This document shows positions 48,364 through 56,387 of a stretch of DNA of 64,000 nt, piece after piece. Both the position numbers and the translations under genes were made by a program. The notes below the pieces were generated by a model that was not told the DNA's origin, ran no database searches, and worked only from the letters and a program-made list of their open reading frames with translations. The stretch is taken from NCBI RefSeq assembly GCF_000757725.1, contig NZ_JJMU01000024.1, positions 248,001-312,000 of the forward strand. Reading direction: 5' to 3'. The stretch is from Sphingobacterium deserti (GTDB taxonomy: Bacteria > Bacteroidota > Bacteroidia > Sphingobacteriales > Sphingobacteriaceae). The number at the start of each line of letters is the position of its first letter. The first letter of the stretch is position 1.

Positions 48364-49638
48364 ATGAACATTTTAATTATTGGATCAGGCGGAAGAGAGT
48401 CTGCCTTTGCATATAAATTATCGAAAAGTCCGAGACTAAACCAATTATTTATAGCACCGGGAAATGCCGGTACGGGTCAATATGGGCAAAACATAGATTT
48501 AAAGGTTACGGATTTTGAAGGAATAGCTGCTTTCGCTTTGGCCAATGCTATTGATATGCTGTTGGTGGGCCCTGAAGAGCCATTGGTAAAAGGTATTCAT
48601 GATTTCTTCTTGGGTAGGGAAGATTTGAAACATATTCCTGTTGTGGGACCGCAAAAAGAGGGCGCGCAACTGGAAGGGTCGAAAGATTTTTCGAAGGAGT
48701 TTATGTTCAGGCATAATGTGCCTACGGCAGCTTACAAATCGTTTGATAAATCAAACCTGGAAGAGGGGTTGGTTTATTTGGAATCGCAAAAGTTGCCTAT
48801 TGTTTTGAAGGCGGATGGCCTGGCAGCAGGAAAGGGTGTTCTGATTTGTGAAACCTTGGAGGATGCAAAGGCGGAGCTGACAGCAATGATTGCTGATGCA
48901 AAATTCGGCGACGCGAGTTCTGTAGTTGTTATCGAAGAGTTTTTAAAAGGGATAGAGCTTTCTGTCTTTGTATTAACGGATGGTAATTCATACAAAGTAT
49001 TGCCTTCGGCAAAGGATTACAAACGCATCGGGGAGGGGGATACAGGCTTAAATACTGGTGGAATGGGTTCTATTTCTCCAGTTCCATTTGCCGATGAGAC
49101 GTTTTTGACCAAGGTGGAAGAGCGTATTATTAAGCCTACCGTAGAGGGGCTTAAAAAGGATAACATTCCTTATAAGGGTTTTATCTTTATCGGATTGATG
49201 AATGTGGATGGCGAGCCTTTCGTTATTGAGTACAACGTTCGGATGGGTGATCCGGAGACGGAATCGGTGTTGCCACGCATCGATTCAGACTTGGTTGATT
49301 TATTGGAGGGCGTTGCGCAAGGGAATCTGCACGAGCGTTCATTTACGGTGAGCCCGAAGACAGCAGTGACGGTTATGCTGGTATCCGGTGGTTATCCTGG
49401 CGATTATGAATCAGGAAAGGAGATCACGAATATAGAAAATGTAGAAGATTCTATTGTGTTCCATGCCGGGACAAAGGAGCTTGATGGGAAAGTGGTCACG
49501 GCAGGTGGTCGTGTGCTGGCCGTAACAACGCTTCAAGATAACCTGTTTGATGCGCTGCAACAGGCAACAGCAGACGCTGGTAGGGTGTTTTTCGAGCGCA
49601 AATACTTCCGTAGAGACATCGGATTTGACCTTATTTAA
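48364..49638 (+). CDS. purD: Phosphoribosylamine-glycine ligase PurD
   Basis: A 424-aa ATP-grasp enzyme of purine synthesis, joining glycine to 5-phosphoribosylamine. It starts MNILIIGSGGRESAFAYKLS and carries PEEPLVKGI, KADGLAAGKGVLI, KDYKRIGEGDTGLNTGGMGSISP, and EYNVRMGDPETESVLPRI. ATG 48364 fits the family; 9 more upstream codons are open. It is the last core gene before the tRNA-Glu. Confidence 0.97.
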   Translation: MNILIIGSGGRESAFAYKLSKSPRLNQLFIAPGNAGTGQYGQNIDLKVTDFEGIAAFALANAIDMLLVGPEEPLVKGIHDFFLGREDLKHIPVVGPQKEGAQLEGSKDFSKEFMFRHNVPTAAYKSFDKSNLEEGLVYLESQKLPIVLKADGLAAGKGVLICETLEDAKAELTAMIADAKFGDASSVVVIEEFLKGIELSVFVLTDGNSYKVLPSAKDYKRIGEGDTGLNTGGMGSISPVPFADETFLTKVEERIIKPTVEGLKKDNIPYKGFIFIGLMNVDGEPFVIEYNVRMGDPETESVLPRIDSDLVDLLEGVAQGNLHERSFTVSPKTAVTVMLVSGGYPGDYESGKEITNIENVEDSIVFHAGTKELDGKVVTAGGRVLAVTTLQDNLFDALQQATADAGRVFFERKYFRRDIGFDLI

Positions 49639-49687
49639 AAAATAATGTTTTCAATTTCAGCCTATTATAAATAGGCTGAAAAAAACA

Positions 49688-49719
49688 TTTTGGAGTTAGA
49701 TTTAGAGCGCTTATATTTG
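49688..49719 (+). promoter_or_regulatory. Promoter of tRNA-Glu
   Basis: TTTTG at 49688-49692 and TATATTTG at 49712-49719 are 19 bases apart. This is a full match to the Bacteroidota TTTG-N19-TAnnTTTG promoter. The tRNA starts 18 bp after the -7 box. Confidence 0.85.
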
Positions 49720-49736
49720 CATCACCAAAAGCAAAT

Positions 49737-49811
49737 GGCCCGTTCGTCTAGGGGTTAGGACGCAAGATTTTCATTCTTGAAACAGGGGTTCGATTCCCCT
49801 ACGGGCTACCA
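49737..49811 (+). tRNA. tRNA-Glu (anticodon TTC), CCA encoded
   Basis: The acceptor stem pairs GGCCCGT (49737) with ACGGGCT (49801-49807), with a G-U at the first pair. The anticodon stem is CAAGA/TCTTG around the loop TTTTCAT, giving TTC. The T arm is AGGGGTTCGATTCCCCT. The discriminator A is followed by a genomic CCA. It is the likely integration site of the island that begins downstream. Confidence 0.97.
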
Positions 49812-49829
49812 GACTTGAAGTCAAAACTT

Positions 49830-49873
49830 ACAAAAGCCTGCAAACGTGTTGTTTGCAGGCTTTTGTGTTTTTA
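49830..49873 (+). terminator. Terminator after tRNA-Glu
   Basis: A perfect 16-bp stem (49830-49845 and 49851-49866) with loop GTGTT, followed by GTTTTT. Confidence 0.9.
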
Positions 49874-50056
49874 CGGAGAATCGGTTTTTTCAAAAATTCC
49901 CAAAGAAAAAGCGCGTCATTTGTGACGTCATTGTTTTGGGGAGTACTGACGCGATACAGATGCGTAAATCTCTGGTATCGAACATGTTTCGGATTTAGAC
50001 GTCTTGACAGATTTTAGTTGCATGGCTAATTTTGTTTAACTTTTTAATGATGTATC

Positions 50057-51274
50057 ATGAGTACAAATTATTCCCTGTCCTTCTTCCTTAAGAAGCCAAA
50101 AAATTACAAAAGCGGTCCGAAGCCCATCTACCTGCGGATTACCGTGGATTGCCAGCAAAAAGATATTTCGGTCGGTCGCCAGTGTGAGCCTTCCCGTTGG
50201 GACTCTCATGCCAACCGTGTAAACGGATCTAAAGAAGACGCCCGTTCCATCAATTCCTATCTCGATACCGTTGCGCATAAAGTTGCGGAAATACATCACA
50301 CATTCGTTAGGAACGAGACAACAGTTACTGCGGAAATCATGAAATTGAAATTTCTAGGTAGGGACATTGAGCGTAAAAAGTTACTGGAGGTGTTCGCTGA
50401 GCACAATGCGCAGGTTAAAGCTTTGTTGGGTCGCGGTTTCAAACCCAATACACTCAAGGGCTATAATACTTCCATTTCTCATCTGCGGAGCTATTTGGAA
50501 CAGGGGCTCAAGCGCAAAGATATTGAAGTCAACAACATTGATCATTCATTTGTGGTAGGGTATGAATTTTTCCTACGTGCAGACTTAGGTTGTTCGGAAG
50601 TTTCTGCAGCCAAGTATATCAAACATTTTCGCAAGGTTATACGGATATGCATAGCCCATCGCTGGATCAAAGATGACCCGTTTACATTTTATAAGAACAA
50701 AGCAAAAGCAACCCCAAAGGAATTTTTAACAAAAGATGAACTCCGCAGAATAGAAGAGAAAGAGTTTACTGAACAACGGCTAGCACATGTCCGTGATGTG
50801 TTTGTATTTTGCTGTTACACGGGGCTGTCATATGCAGACGTGAAAAAGCTTACACCGCAAGAGATCGGGGAAGGGGTAGATGGAAAACTCTGGATTTTGA
50901 CTAGTCGAGAAAAAACAGAAACCACGTCGAATATACCGTTGCTTAAAAAAGCAATGGAATTAATAACCTTGTATAGAGACTATCCTCCTTGCTCATCGAA
51001 AAATGTTGTTCTACCGGTTCCGAGTAACCAAAAGGCCAACGCTTACCTAAAAGAGATCGCTCAATCATGTGGGGTACATAAGGCGTTAACATTCCACATG
51101 TCGCGCCATACATTTGCGACGACTGTTACACTGGCTAATAATGTGCCTATTGAGACCGTTTCAAAGATGTTGGGGCATACGGATATTAAAACCACACAAC
51201 ATTATGCGAAGTTACTAGACAGCCGAGTAGCGCAGGATATGTCCAAGCTTGAGCGGAAGTTGAGAAGAGGATAA
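50057..51274 (+). CDS. Tyrosine recombinase / site-specific integrase
   Basis: A 405-aa integrase of the Bacteroidota type. The N-terminal arm-binding domain starts LSFFLKKPKNYKSGPKPIYLRITVDCQQKDISVGRQ. A SAM-like core-binding domain covers about residues 105-210. In the catalytic domain, HMSRHTFATT supplies H-x-x-R and LGHTDIKTTQHYAKLL the second His and the nucleophile Tyr. The first catalytic Arg is replaced by Ser258 in TGLSYADVKK, as known for IntDOT of CTnDOT. It lies 245 bp after tRNA-Glu and reads away from it. It should catalyse integration and excision of the island. Confidence 0.93.
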   Translation: MSTNYSLSFFLKKPKNYKSGPKPIYLRITVDCQQKDISVGRQCEPSRWDSHANRVNGSKEDARSINSYLDTVAHKVAEIHHTFVRNETTVTAEIMKLKFLGRDIERKKLLEVFAEHNAQVKALLGRGFKPNTLKGYNTSISHLRSYLEQGLKRKDIEVNNIDHSFVVGYEFFLRADLGCSEVSAAKYIKHFRKVIRICIAHRWIKDDPFTFYKNKAKATPKEFLTKDELRRIEEKEFTEQRLAHVRDVFVFCCYTGLSYADVKKLTPQEIGEGVDGKLWILTSREKTETTSNIPLLKKAMELITLYRDYPPCSSKNVVLPVPSNQKANAYLKEIAQSCGVHKALTFHMSRHTFATTVTLANNVPIETVSKMLGHTDIKTTQHYAKLLDSRVAQDMSKLERKLRRG

Positions 51275-51684
51275 TGAATTTGTATCAAAATGAAACACCT
51301 TTGCTAAAGTTTTTTGGATTTAAAAGTTACAGGGATATTGCTTGTGGTCTACAGAGAGTTGTTGAAGCCTATCTGTAGATCATATAAATGAGTGTTGTGC
51401 ATCGTGGTTCTCTTTATGTGTGCTTAATTTGTGATTTTTAAATTCCGAAATTGTTCCTCTCCGGCGTGCAGACTTATTATGCCAGGCAATCTAGCTGGTG
51501 TCATAAATGTTCTTTATATGAGATAAATCAGTTATGCGTACATCTGTATTTCTGAAAGCCTAAACATCAGCGCGGAGTGCAATGCCAACTATTAATTTAT
51601 TTCAATTCTGATCGAAGATGTGCTGATGAACTTCCAAGTTAAAACGCCCCATTTTCAAGGGGTTGTGTCTTAGTTTTTTAAAGG
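51275..51684. other. Gene-free stretch after the integrase
   Basis: About 410 AT-rich bases with stop codons in all frames. No excisionase-like gene could be supported and no clear repeat of the tRNA end is present. Confidence 0.5.
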
Positions 51685-51723
51685 AAAGCGAGCTTACAAG
51701 ATGTACCTTGAGAAGCTCGCTTT
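51685..51723 (-). terminator. Hairpin downstream of the 80-aa gene
   Basis: A perfect 11-bp stem AAAGCGAGCTT/AAGCTCGCTTT (51685-51695 and 51713-51723) with a 17-nt loop. It lies 57 bp past the stop of the leftward 80-aa gene and has a T-run on both sides, so it may work in both directions. Confidence 0.55.
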
Positions 51724-51779
51724 ATTATGTGAGGCAAAAACTATTTTTAATGTATTAAGATTGCCTCTTTTCAAAATCA

Positions 51780-52022
51780 CTATCTCTTTTTATTCGATTG
51801 AGATAGAATGGAACCAGCTAAAGCCTTTGAAGATTCGCTATATTTGTCACTCTGAAGTACTTTAGAAGCTTTGTTTTCCATGGTTTCACCTGTTTGGTTC
51901 CCTTTGTTCATTTGTGAAAGTGCCGATCCGGCCAACTCTTTGGATATCTTAGAAGAGTTTGGGTCTGTCAAAATTTTTGAAGCTAGACTCCCGATTTTAT
52001 TTGATGTTACTTTTTTGTTCAT
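51780..52022 (-). CDS. 80-aa protein with an internal repeat, partner of the 311-aa protein
   Basis: The protein consists of two similar halves: IGSLASKILTDPNSSKISKE with LAGSALSQ after it, and NKASKVLQSDKYSESSKALA with GSILSQ after it. Each half is predicted as two short helices. It is small, polar, Lys/Ser-rich and without signal peptide, as expected for a cytosolic antitoxin, inhibitor or adaptor. ATG 52022 (MNKKVTSNK) fits the repeat; 13 more upstream codons are open. It lies 59 bp after the 311-aa gene on the same strand. I recognise no named family. Confidence 0.65.
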   Translation of the reverse strand: MNKKVTSNKIGSLASKILTDPNSSKISKELAGSALSQMNKGNQTGETMENKASKVLQSDKYSESSKALAGSILSQSNKKR

Positions 52023-52081
52023 ATTTTTTCTGTTTAAAAGTGGCGAGAAGTTTCTCGCCACTGAGATTTGATTATACGTGA

Positions 52082-53017
52082 TTAAGCGATATTCCTAACC
52101 CTACAATGTTGTAGCATTTCGAGGTCGGCATCGGTCATGGGTGAAACTTTTTCTAAAGCGGTCTCAAATTGATCGATAATTGCATAATCTCGAAGGACAT
52201 ACTCTCGGATTACAGCTTTCTGATCTCTTCCTTGACTTTTTAGAATTTCGCGAAATTGTTTTTGCGTAATAAAGTCTTTTCCTTCGTCCCAATATGCAGC
52301 ATATTGTAAATCGAATTTAATGTAGCGATCAAAAAGAAACTTTTTAAACGAGCGAAATATACTGTCTAGGTGCGAGTTCGTGTTAATAAATCTTTTTGGA
52401 AATAGAATTGCAGGTTTACCATCAGCTATCGGAAGCTGGGCTTTAACAGATATCCATTTTCGAGTGGCAACATCATAAACATTGTCTATTACCGTCGTGA
52501 CTGTTGTCCAGCCTTCTGAGATCGCCAAATCTTCCGTGTATTTGATTAATGCACTTTTTGTTAACGCGGTTATTATGTCTGAGGATCTATCATGCCGAAT
52601 GTTGTCTAAAGCAAATGGAATGGTGAAATAAGAATAGTTTCCTTTTGCAATAGCTTGATTCATAAAGATTAAGCCTTCTCTTAAAGATTCGGCAATAATT
52701 TTTCCCACGCCATTTCCGTCATAATTACCGGATGCATAACCAATCCCTGTGTAGCGAGTTTCACCAAGGCCATTTAGTAAATAGTCAATTCTATTTACAT
52801 CAGATTTTACAGATGCTGCGTATAATTCAGCAATAAATGCTTTGACACTTTCACTCATTTCTCTTGCCAGCTTATCACCTTGTTGTGAAAGTTTGACTAT
52901 GAGTGCATAATCTAAAAATGCAAGGACGTCACCGTAAAGGCATCTGTCCAAAAAATTAATGTCCGCTTGGGACTTTTGAAAACCATAAAGGCTTTCTGAA
53001 ATCGTAGAGTTTTTCAT
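52082..53017 (-). CDS. 311-aa protein of unknown function, partner of the 80-aa protein
   Basis: A 311-aa cytosolic protein without signal or membrane helices. Features are a helical N-terminal half (YGDVLAFLDYALIVKLSQQG, then a stretch with GIGYASGNYDGNGVGKIIAE), the central DNIRHDRSSDIIT, and a beta-rich segment VTTVIDNVYDVATRKWISVK. KPAILFPKRFI resembles the (I/L)-L-(V/I)-P-K strand seen in several defence-associated nucleases and effectors, but that is a weak likeness. The C-terminus is helical and basic. I do not recognise the family. It heads a two-gene leftward operon and lies within the defence island, so a toxin or effector role is a reasonable guess only. Confidence 0.65.
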   Translation of the reverse strand: MKNSTISESLYGFQKSQADINFLDRCLYGDVLAFLDYALIVKLSQQGDKLAREMSESVKAFIAELYAASVKSDVNRIDYLLNGLGETRYTGIGYASGNYDGNGVGKIIAESLREGLIFMNQAIAKGNYSYFTIPFALDNIRHDRSSDIITALTKSALIKYTEDLAISEGWTTVTTVIDNVYDVATRKWISVKAQLPIADGKPAILFPKRFINTNSHLDSIFRSFKKFLFDRYIKFDLQYAAYWDEGKDFITQKQFREILKSQGRDQKAVIREYVLRDYAIIDQFETALEKVSPMTDADLEMLQHCRVRNIA

Positions 53018-53117
53018 TCGTTGTAATTCTAGTGAAGAGCTTTTTAAAGCTCATTGAAAGGTTCTTTTGCATAATTTTTTATTATGTTAAAAAACATTAA
53101 TATTATTTCGGTTTTTA

Positions 53118-53170
53118 GAATTACTTTTTATCTTTGCAGACCCATTTAATGCGTAGATAAAAAGTAATTC
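53118..53170 (+). promoter_or_regulatory. Inverted repeat spanning a promoter-like -7 box
   Basis: Perfect 16-bp arms GAATTACTTTTTATCT (53118-53133) and its inverse (53155-53170) are separated by 21 bp. TATCTTTG at 53129-53136 is a perfect TAnnTTTG box reading rightward and overlaps the left arm. No gene follows for 1 kb. It could be an operator, the hairpin of a small RNA, or a leftover promoter. Confidence 0.5.
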
Positions 53171-53939
53171 AAAACAAAATACTCTAAACCTTGTTTATAG
53201 TATTGAAGTGTGGTAATTATTTCTATGTCATATAATTCTCCTTTCGTATAGTTTTTAACTATGCATTGTATCAATAATGTTGCCGTTTGTGTATGGCATT
53301 TCATTTTGATGTGTTATAACTCAATTTGTGCCAATCTGTCGTGCCTCATTAAATAACTTCACTGTCATGTAGTTGTCATTGTGACAGTTCTGGTCGGTTT
53401 AATTTTATTTAAAAGATTATTTGCACGTTTTTATAAGGTATTTTGCTTGTACTAATTCCATCTTAAGGAGTCAAATTAGTGGAAATAGTATTGCAGATCG
53501 AGGTGAAAGCTGCAGGAACTATGGAGAGTGTAGTTATACAAGGTTCTGATCTTCTCACCGTTTCCTAAATACTTAAAATGGCGATGTAAGAATGCGTATA
53601 TCTATTCTTTCCTTTTGGCCAACTCAACGCCTTTTAAGCAGATTATTCTTTCCAACGTCAATATTGCTGAATCTCGGATATACCCAAACAGTATAGAAAT
53701 CCATATTAGAATTACCAAATTGAAGTAATTTAATGCAGCTAGACCTACTTTTAGCAAAGATGGCGGTGGGTACACTATGATGATAATAAGCTAATTATGG
53801 ACACATGCCAGTTTGTTAAAGATTAAACAATATCAGAATTACTGAAGAAATCTGTTAAAGGGAATATTTATGCGGTATCAGTCTAAAAAAGTATTTAACG
53901 AAGGGACTTAGAATAATACTGCTTCGCTAGCTAAAGTAT

Positions 53940-53990
53940 GTTCACTTTTATAATCCGTTCACGTTATGTGAACGGATTATAAAAGTGAAC
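53940..53990. repeat. 51-bp near-perfect palindrome
   Basis: Perfect 23-bp arms (53940-53962 and 53968-53990) flank the spacer GTTAT. The arms start GTTCACTTTTATAATCC. The right arm is followed by GAAAAAAAG, so a transcript reading rightward would form a very stable hairpin. No gene starts or ends here, apart from a 32-codon fragment beginning in the right arm. Confidence 0.85.
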
Positions 53991-54163
53991 GAAAAAAAGC
54001 AACAGGAAGCCGAGATCGTAGACCTAGCATTGAGCAGTCTTGAAGCGGTCGTGACAAAATTTTTATTGTCACTCTTATAGCAAATAAGAAAGATAGTAAA
54101 GATCAAATATAAACCTTAAGAACGCTCTCCTAATTATTTTTTATCGAAACACTGTAATTCTAT

Positions 54164-54171
54164 TAAATTTG
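54164..54171 (+). promoter_or_regulatory. Probable promoter of the MazG-GIY-YIG/DUF2075 operon
   Basis: TAAATTTG fits the TAnnTTTG -7 consensus and lies 29 bp before the ATG at 54201. The -33 region is only T-rich. Confidence 0.5.
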
Positions 54172-54200
54172 TACTTTAGTATATAACGGTAGTAAGAAGC

Positions 54201-54530
54201 ATGACAGACATCGAACAAATCCTTGAACAAATCCGTATCTTTCGCGACGATCGAGATTGGCAACAATTTCATAACTCCAAAGATTTAGCTCTTGCTTTGA
54301 GTATTGAGTCTTCTGAGCTTTTGGAGCTTTTCCTTTGGAAAGGCAACGAAGAAGCTGATCTGGAAAAGCTTAAAAAGGAACTTGCAGATGTATTCATGTA
54401 TGCCTTTTTGCTGGCAGATAAACATAAACTAAATATCAAGCAGATTGTTGAAGAAAAAATCCGATTAAACAACGAGCGGTATCCTATTGATAAGGCAAAG
54501 GGGACGGCAAAGAAGTACAACGAACTGTAA
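54201..54530 (+). CDS. MazG-like nucleotide pyrophosphohydrolase
   Basis: A 109-aa all-alpha NTP pyrophosphohydrolase. The catalytic pattern E-x-x-E ... E-x-x-D is complete: ESSE at residues 36-39 and ELAD at 60-63, which bind magnesium. The ending NERYPIDKAKGTAKKYNEL fits the dCTPase/MazG-like group. Such enzymes hydrolyse (d)NTPs to monophosphates and are known in house-cleaning and in defence as nucleotide depleters. The TAA stop is followed directly by the GTG of the next gene, so the two proteins are made together. Confidence 0.9.
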   Translation: MTDIEQILEQIRIFRDDRDWQQFHNSKDLALALSIESSELLELFLWKGNEEADLEKLKKELADVFMYAFLLADKHKLNIKQIVEEKIRLNNERYPIDKAKGTAKKYNEL

Positions 54531-56276
54531 GTGGAAATGCAGCAATTTGATTCCAAGGATATTCATATAGTGCCTGTTAATAAAGGTGGAGATTATGCCG
54601 GTGTTTTTGACTCCGAATTAGAGTTTTATTCTAGTGCGCTCGTTTACTTGCTAAATGATAGACGGTCGATTTACATTGGTGAATCCGTGAACATAAGGAG
54701 ACGCTTTGCAAACCATAATGCCAATGATTCCAAAAAAGCGCTCTTGAGCCGACATGCGATTTATTCGCCTCTTTTTAACAAGTCTGTCACACTACATCTC
54801 GAGGCATTTTTGATAAATCATTTCTCTGCAGAGCCAACTATTAAACTCCTAAATGCCAACCTCGGTAATAATAGCCATTATTATCATAGAAAGAATGACT
54901 ACGAAGCTCTTTTTAAACATGTGTGGGAAGATCTAAAAAAACTAAAGATCGCCAAAACGTCTTTTGAAGAGATTATCAACAGCAATATTTTTAAATATTC
55001 GCCATATAAGAGTTTAAATATAGATCAGCAGCAAGCCGTACTTACCTGTTTGAGGACTTTGGTCTCTTCAAGAAAAGGCATTTTTATCCAAGGCAATGCG
55101 GGTACGGGCAAAACAATTATTGCAATTTATGTCCTTAAACTATTGGTGACACCAATACGCTACTTCGAACAATTTGAGATGGAAGATGAGTTTTCCAACG
55201 AAGCGTTTAGTTTATTGAAAATCTATCGGCAGCAAGAAGGAATTACGGAAGCGAACGAAGCTGGATTACGAGATGAGATCGCTATTGTTATATCTATGAC
55301 ATCATTACGTGGCACTCTGCAGAAAGTGTTTTCTGCGATTGACCAGCTACATTCAAGTATGGTGATCTCGCCCACTGACATATCGAAACGTCACTATAAA
55401 CTGGTCCTTGTTGATGAAGCTCATCGGCTTCGCCAACGGAAAAATATCTCGGGCTATGGAGAGTTCGATAAGAGCAACCGTCGTTTGGGACTTGATATGC
55501 ATAGTGGGACAGAGCTGGATTGGATTTTAAAACAGACGGATAGGCAAATTTTCTTTTACGATAGTGCGCAATCTATACGTAAAACCGACCTGTCATCGGG
55601 ACGTTTTGACGAACTCATGCAATCAGCTAAATACAGTACGCTACAATTGCATACACAAGTACGATCGAACGGGGGCCAGCCCTTTACTGATTTTGTGCAT
55701 CGCCTGTTTAATATGGAACTATCAGACGACGAACGTTTTGAGTCATCGAATTTTACGATTCAATTGTATGAAGGATTTGCCAATTTACGCGAAGAGATAT
55801 TTCGGAAGGAAAGTGAATCTAAACTTTCTCGTCTTGTAGCAGGATTCAGCTGGGAATACCGTACGAAAGAAAAAAAGAACCGAGAATTATATGATATGAA
55901 CATTGAGGGGATCGATTTGCGTTGGAACTCTGTTGCTAAAGATTGGATCAATTCAAAAAACGCTTTGAATGAGGTCGGGAGTATTCATACTGTCTTTGGA
56001 AACGATCTCAACTATATTGGTATTGTGTTTGGAAAGGAGATCGATTACGACCCAAATACGAACAGTATTATAGTTTACAGAGATGAGTATAAGGATATTA
56101 ATGGTAAAAATAACACTAACGATGAGGAGCTCTTGTTTTATATCAAAAATATCTACAAAACCTTAATGTTCCGAGGTATCAGAGGGGTGTTTCTGTATGC
56201 GATGAATCCTAGACTTCGGGATTATTTTAAAAAACATATGAAAGTCGTTATTAAGAAAGTGACATTAGAGAATTAG
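54531..56276 (+). CDS. GIY-YIG nuclease fused to DUF2075 helicase-like ATPase
   Basis: A 581-aa two-domain protein. Residues ~30-110 form a GIY-YIG nuclease domain: SALVYLLNDRRSIYIGESVNIRRRF with YIG at 48-50 and Arg at 56-58, then LHLEAFLINHF with the expected Glu. From ~165 comes the DUF2075 ATPase related to superfamily 1 helicases: Walker A GNAGTGKT at 188-195, Walker B VDEAH at 294-298, FFYDSAQSIR and LHTQVRSNGG. It ends LMFRGIRGVFLYAMNPRLRDYF, the closing DUF2075 motif. The GTG start at 54531 abuts the MazG stop; ATG 54537 is an alternative. The pairing suggests nucleic-acid cleavage plus nucleotide depletion in phage defence. This role is inference. Confidence 0.9.
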   Translation: MEMQQFDSKDIHIVPVNKGGDYAGVFDSELEFYSSALVYLLNDRRSIYIGESVNIRRRFANHNANDSKKALLSRHAIYSPLFNKSVTLHLEAFLINHFSAEPTIKLLNANLGNNSHYYHRKNDYEALFKHVWEDLKKLKIAKTSFEEIINSNIFKYSPYKSLNIDQQQAVLTCLRTLVSSRKGIFIQGNAGTGKTIIAIYVLKLLVTPIRYFEQFEMEDEFSNEAFSLLKIYRQQEGITEANEAGLRDEIAIVISMTSLRGTLQKVFSAIDQLHSSMVISPTDISKRHYKLVLVDEAHRLRQRKNISGYGEFDKSNRRLGLDMHSGTELDWILKQTDRQIFFYDSAQSIRKTDLSSGRFDELMQSAKYSTLQLHTQVRSNGGQPFTDFVHRLFNMELSDDERFESSNFTIQLYEGFANLREEIFRKESESKLSRLVAGFSWEYRTKEKKNRELYDMNIEGIDLRWNSVAKDWINSKNALNEVGSIHTVFGNDLNYIGIVFGKEIDYDPNTNSIIVYRDEYKDINGKNNTNDEELLFYIKNIYKTLMFRGIRGVFLYAMNPRLRDYFKKHMKVVIKKVTLEN

Positions 56277-56387
56277 ATGAAGAGAATCGTGTACTCGACA
56301 TCGTTTATTTCAGAAAATTTAATAAAAATTTTTGTCCGGAGCATCAATATGCTCCGTTTTTGATTTCATATCTCCTCATAGGTAATC

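Larger units (their letters stand above)
53018..54163. other. 1.1-kb gene-free stretch with two long inverted repeats
   Basis: No convincing gene on either strand. It carries a 16-bp inverted repeat around a promoter-like box (53118-53170), a smaller ACTGTCA/TGACAGT repeat near 53372, and a 23-bp inverted repeat (53940-53990). Short frames may be gene fragments: one starts with GTG at 53985 and reads VNEKKQQEAEIVDLALSSLE, then stops after 32 codons at a GTGACAA/TTGTCAC hairpin. The stretch looks like the remains of deleted genes or a non-coding RNA locus. Confidence 0.5.
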
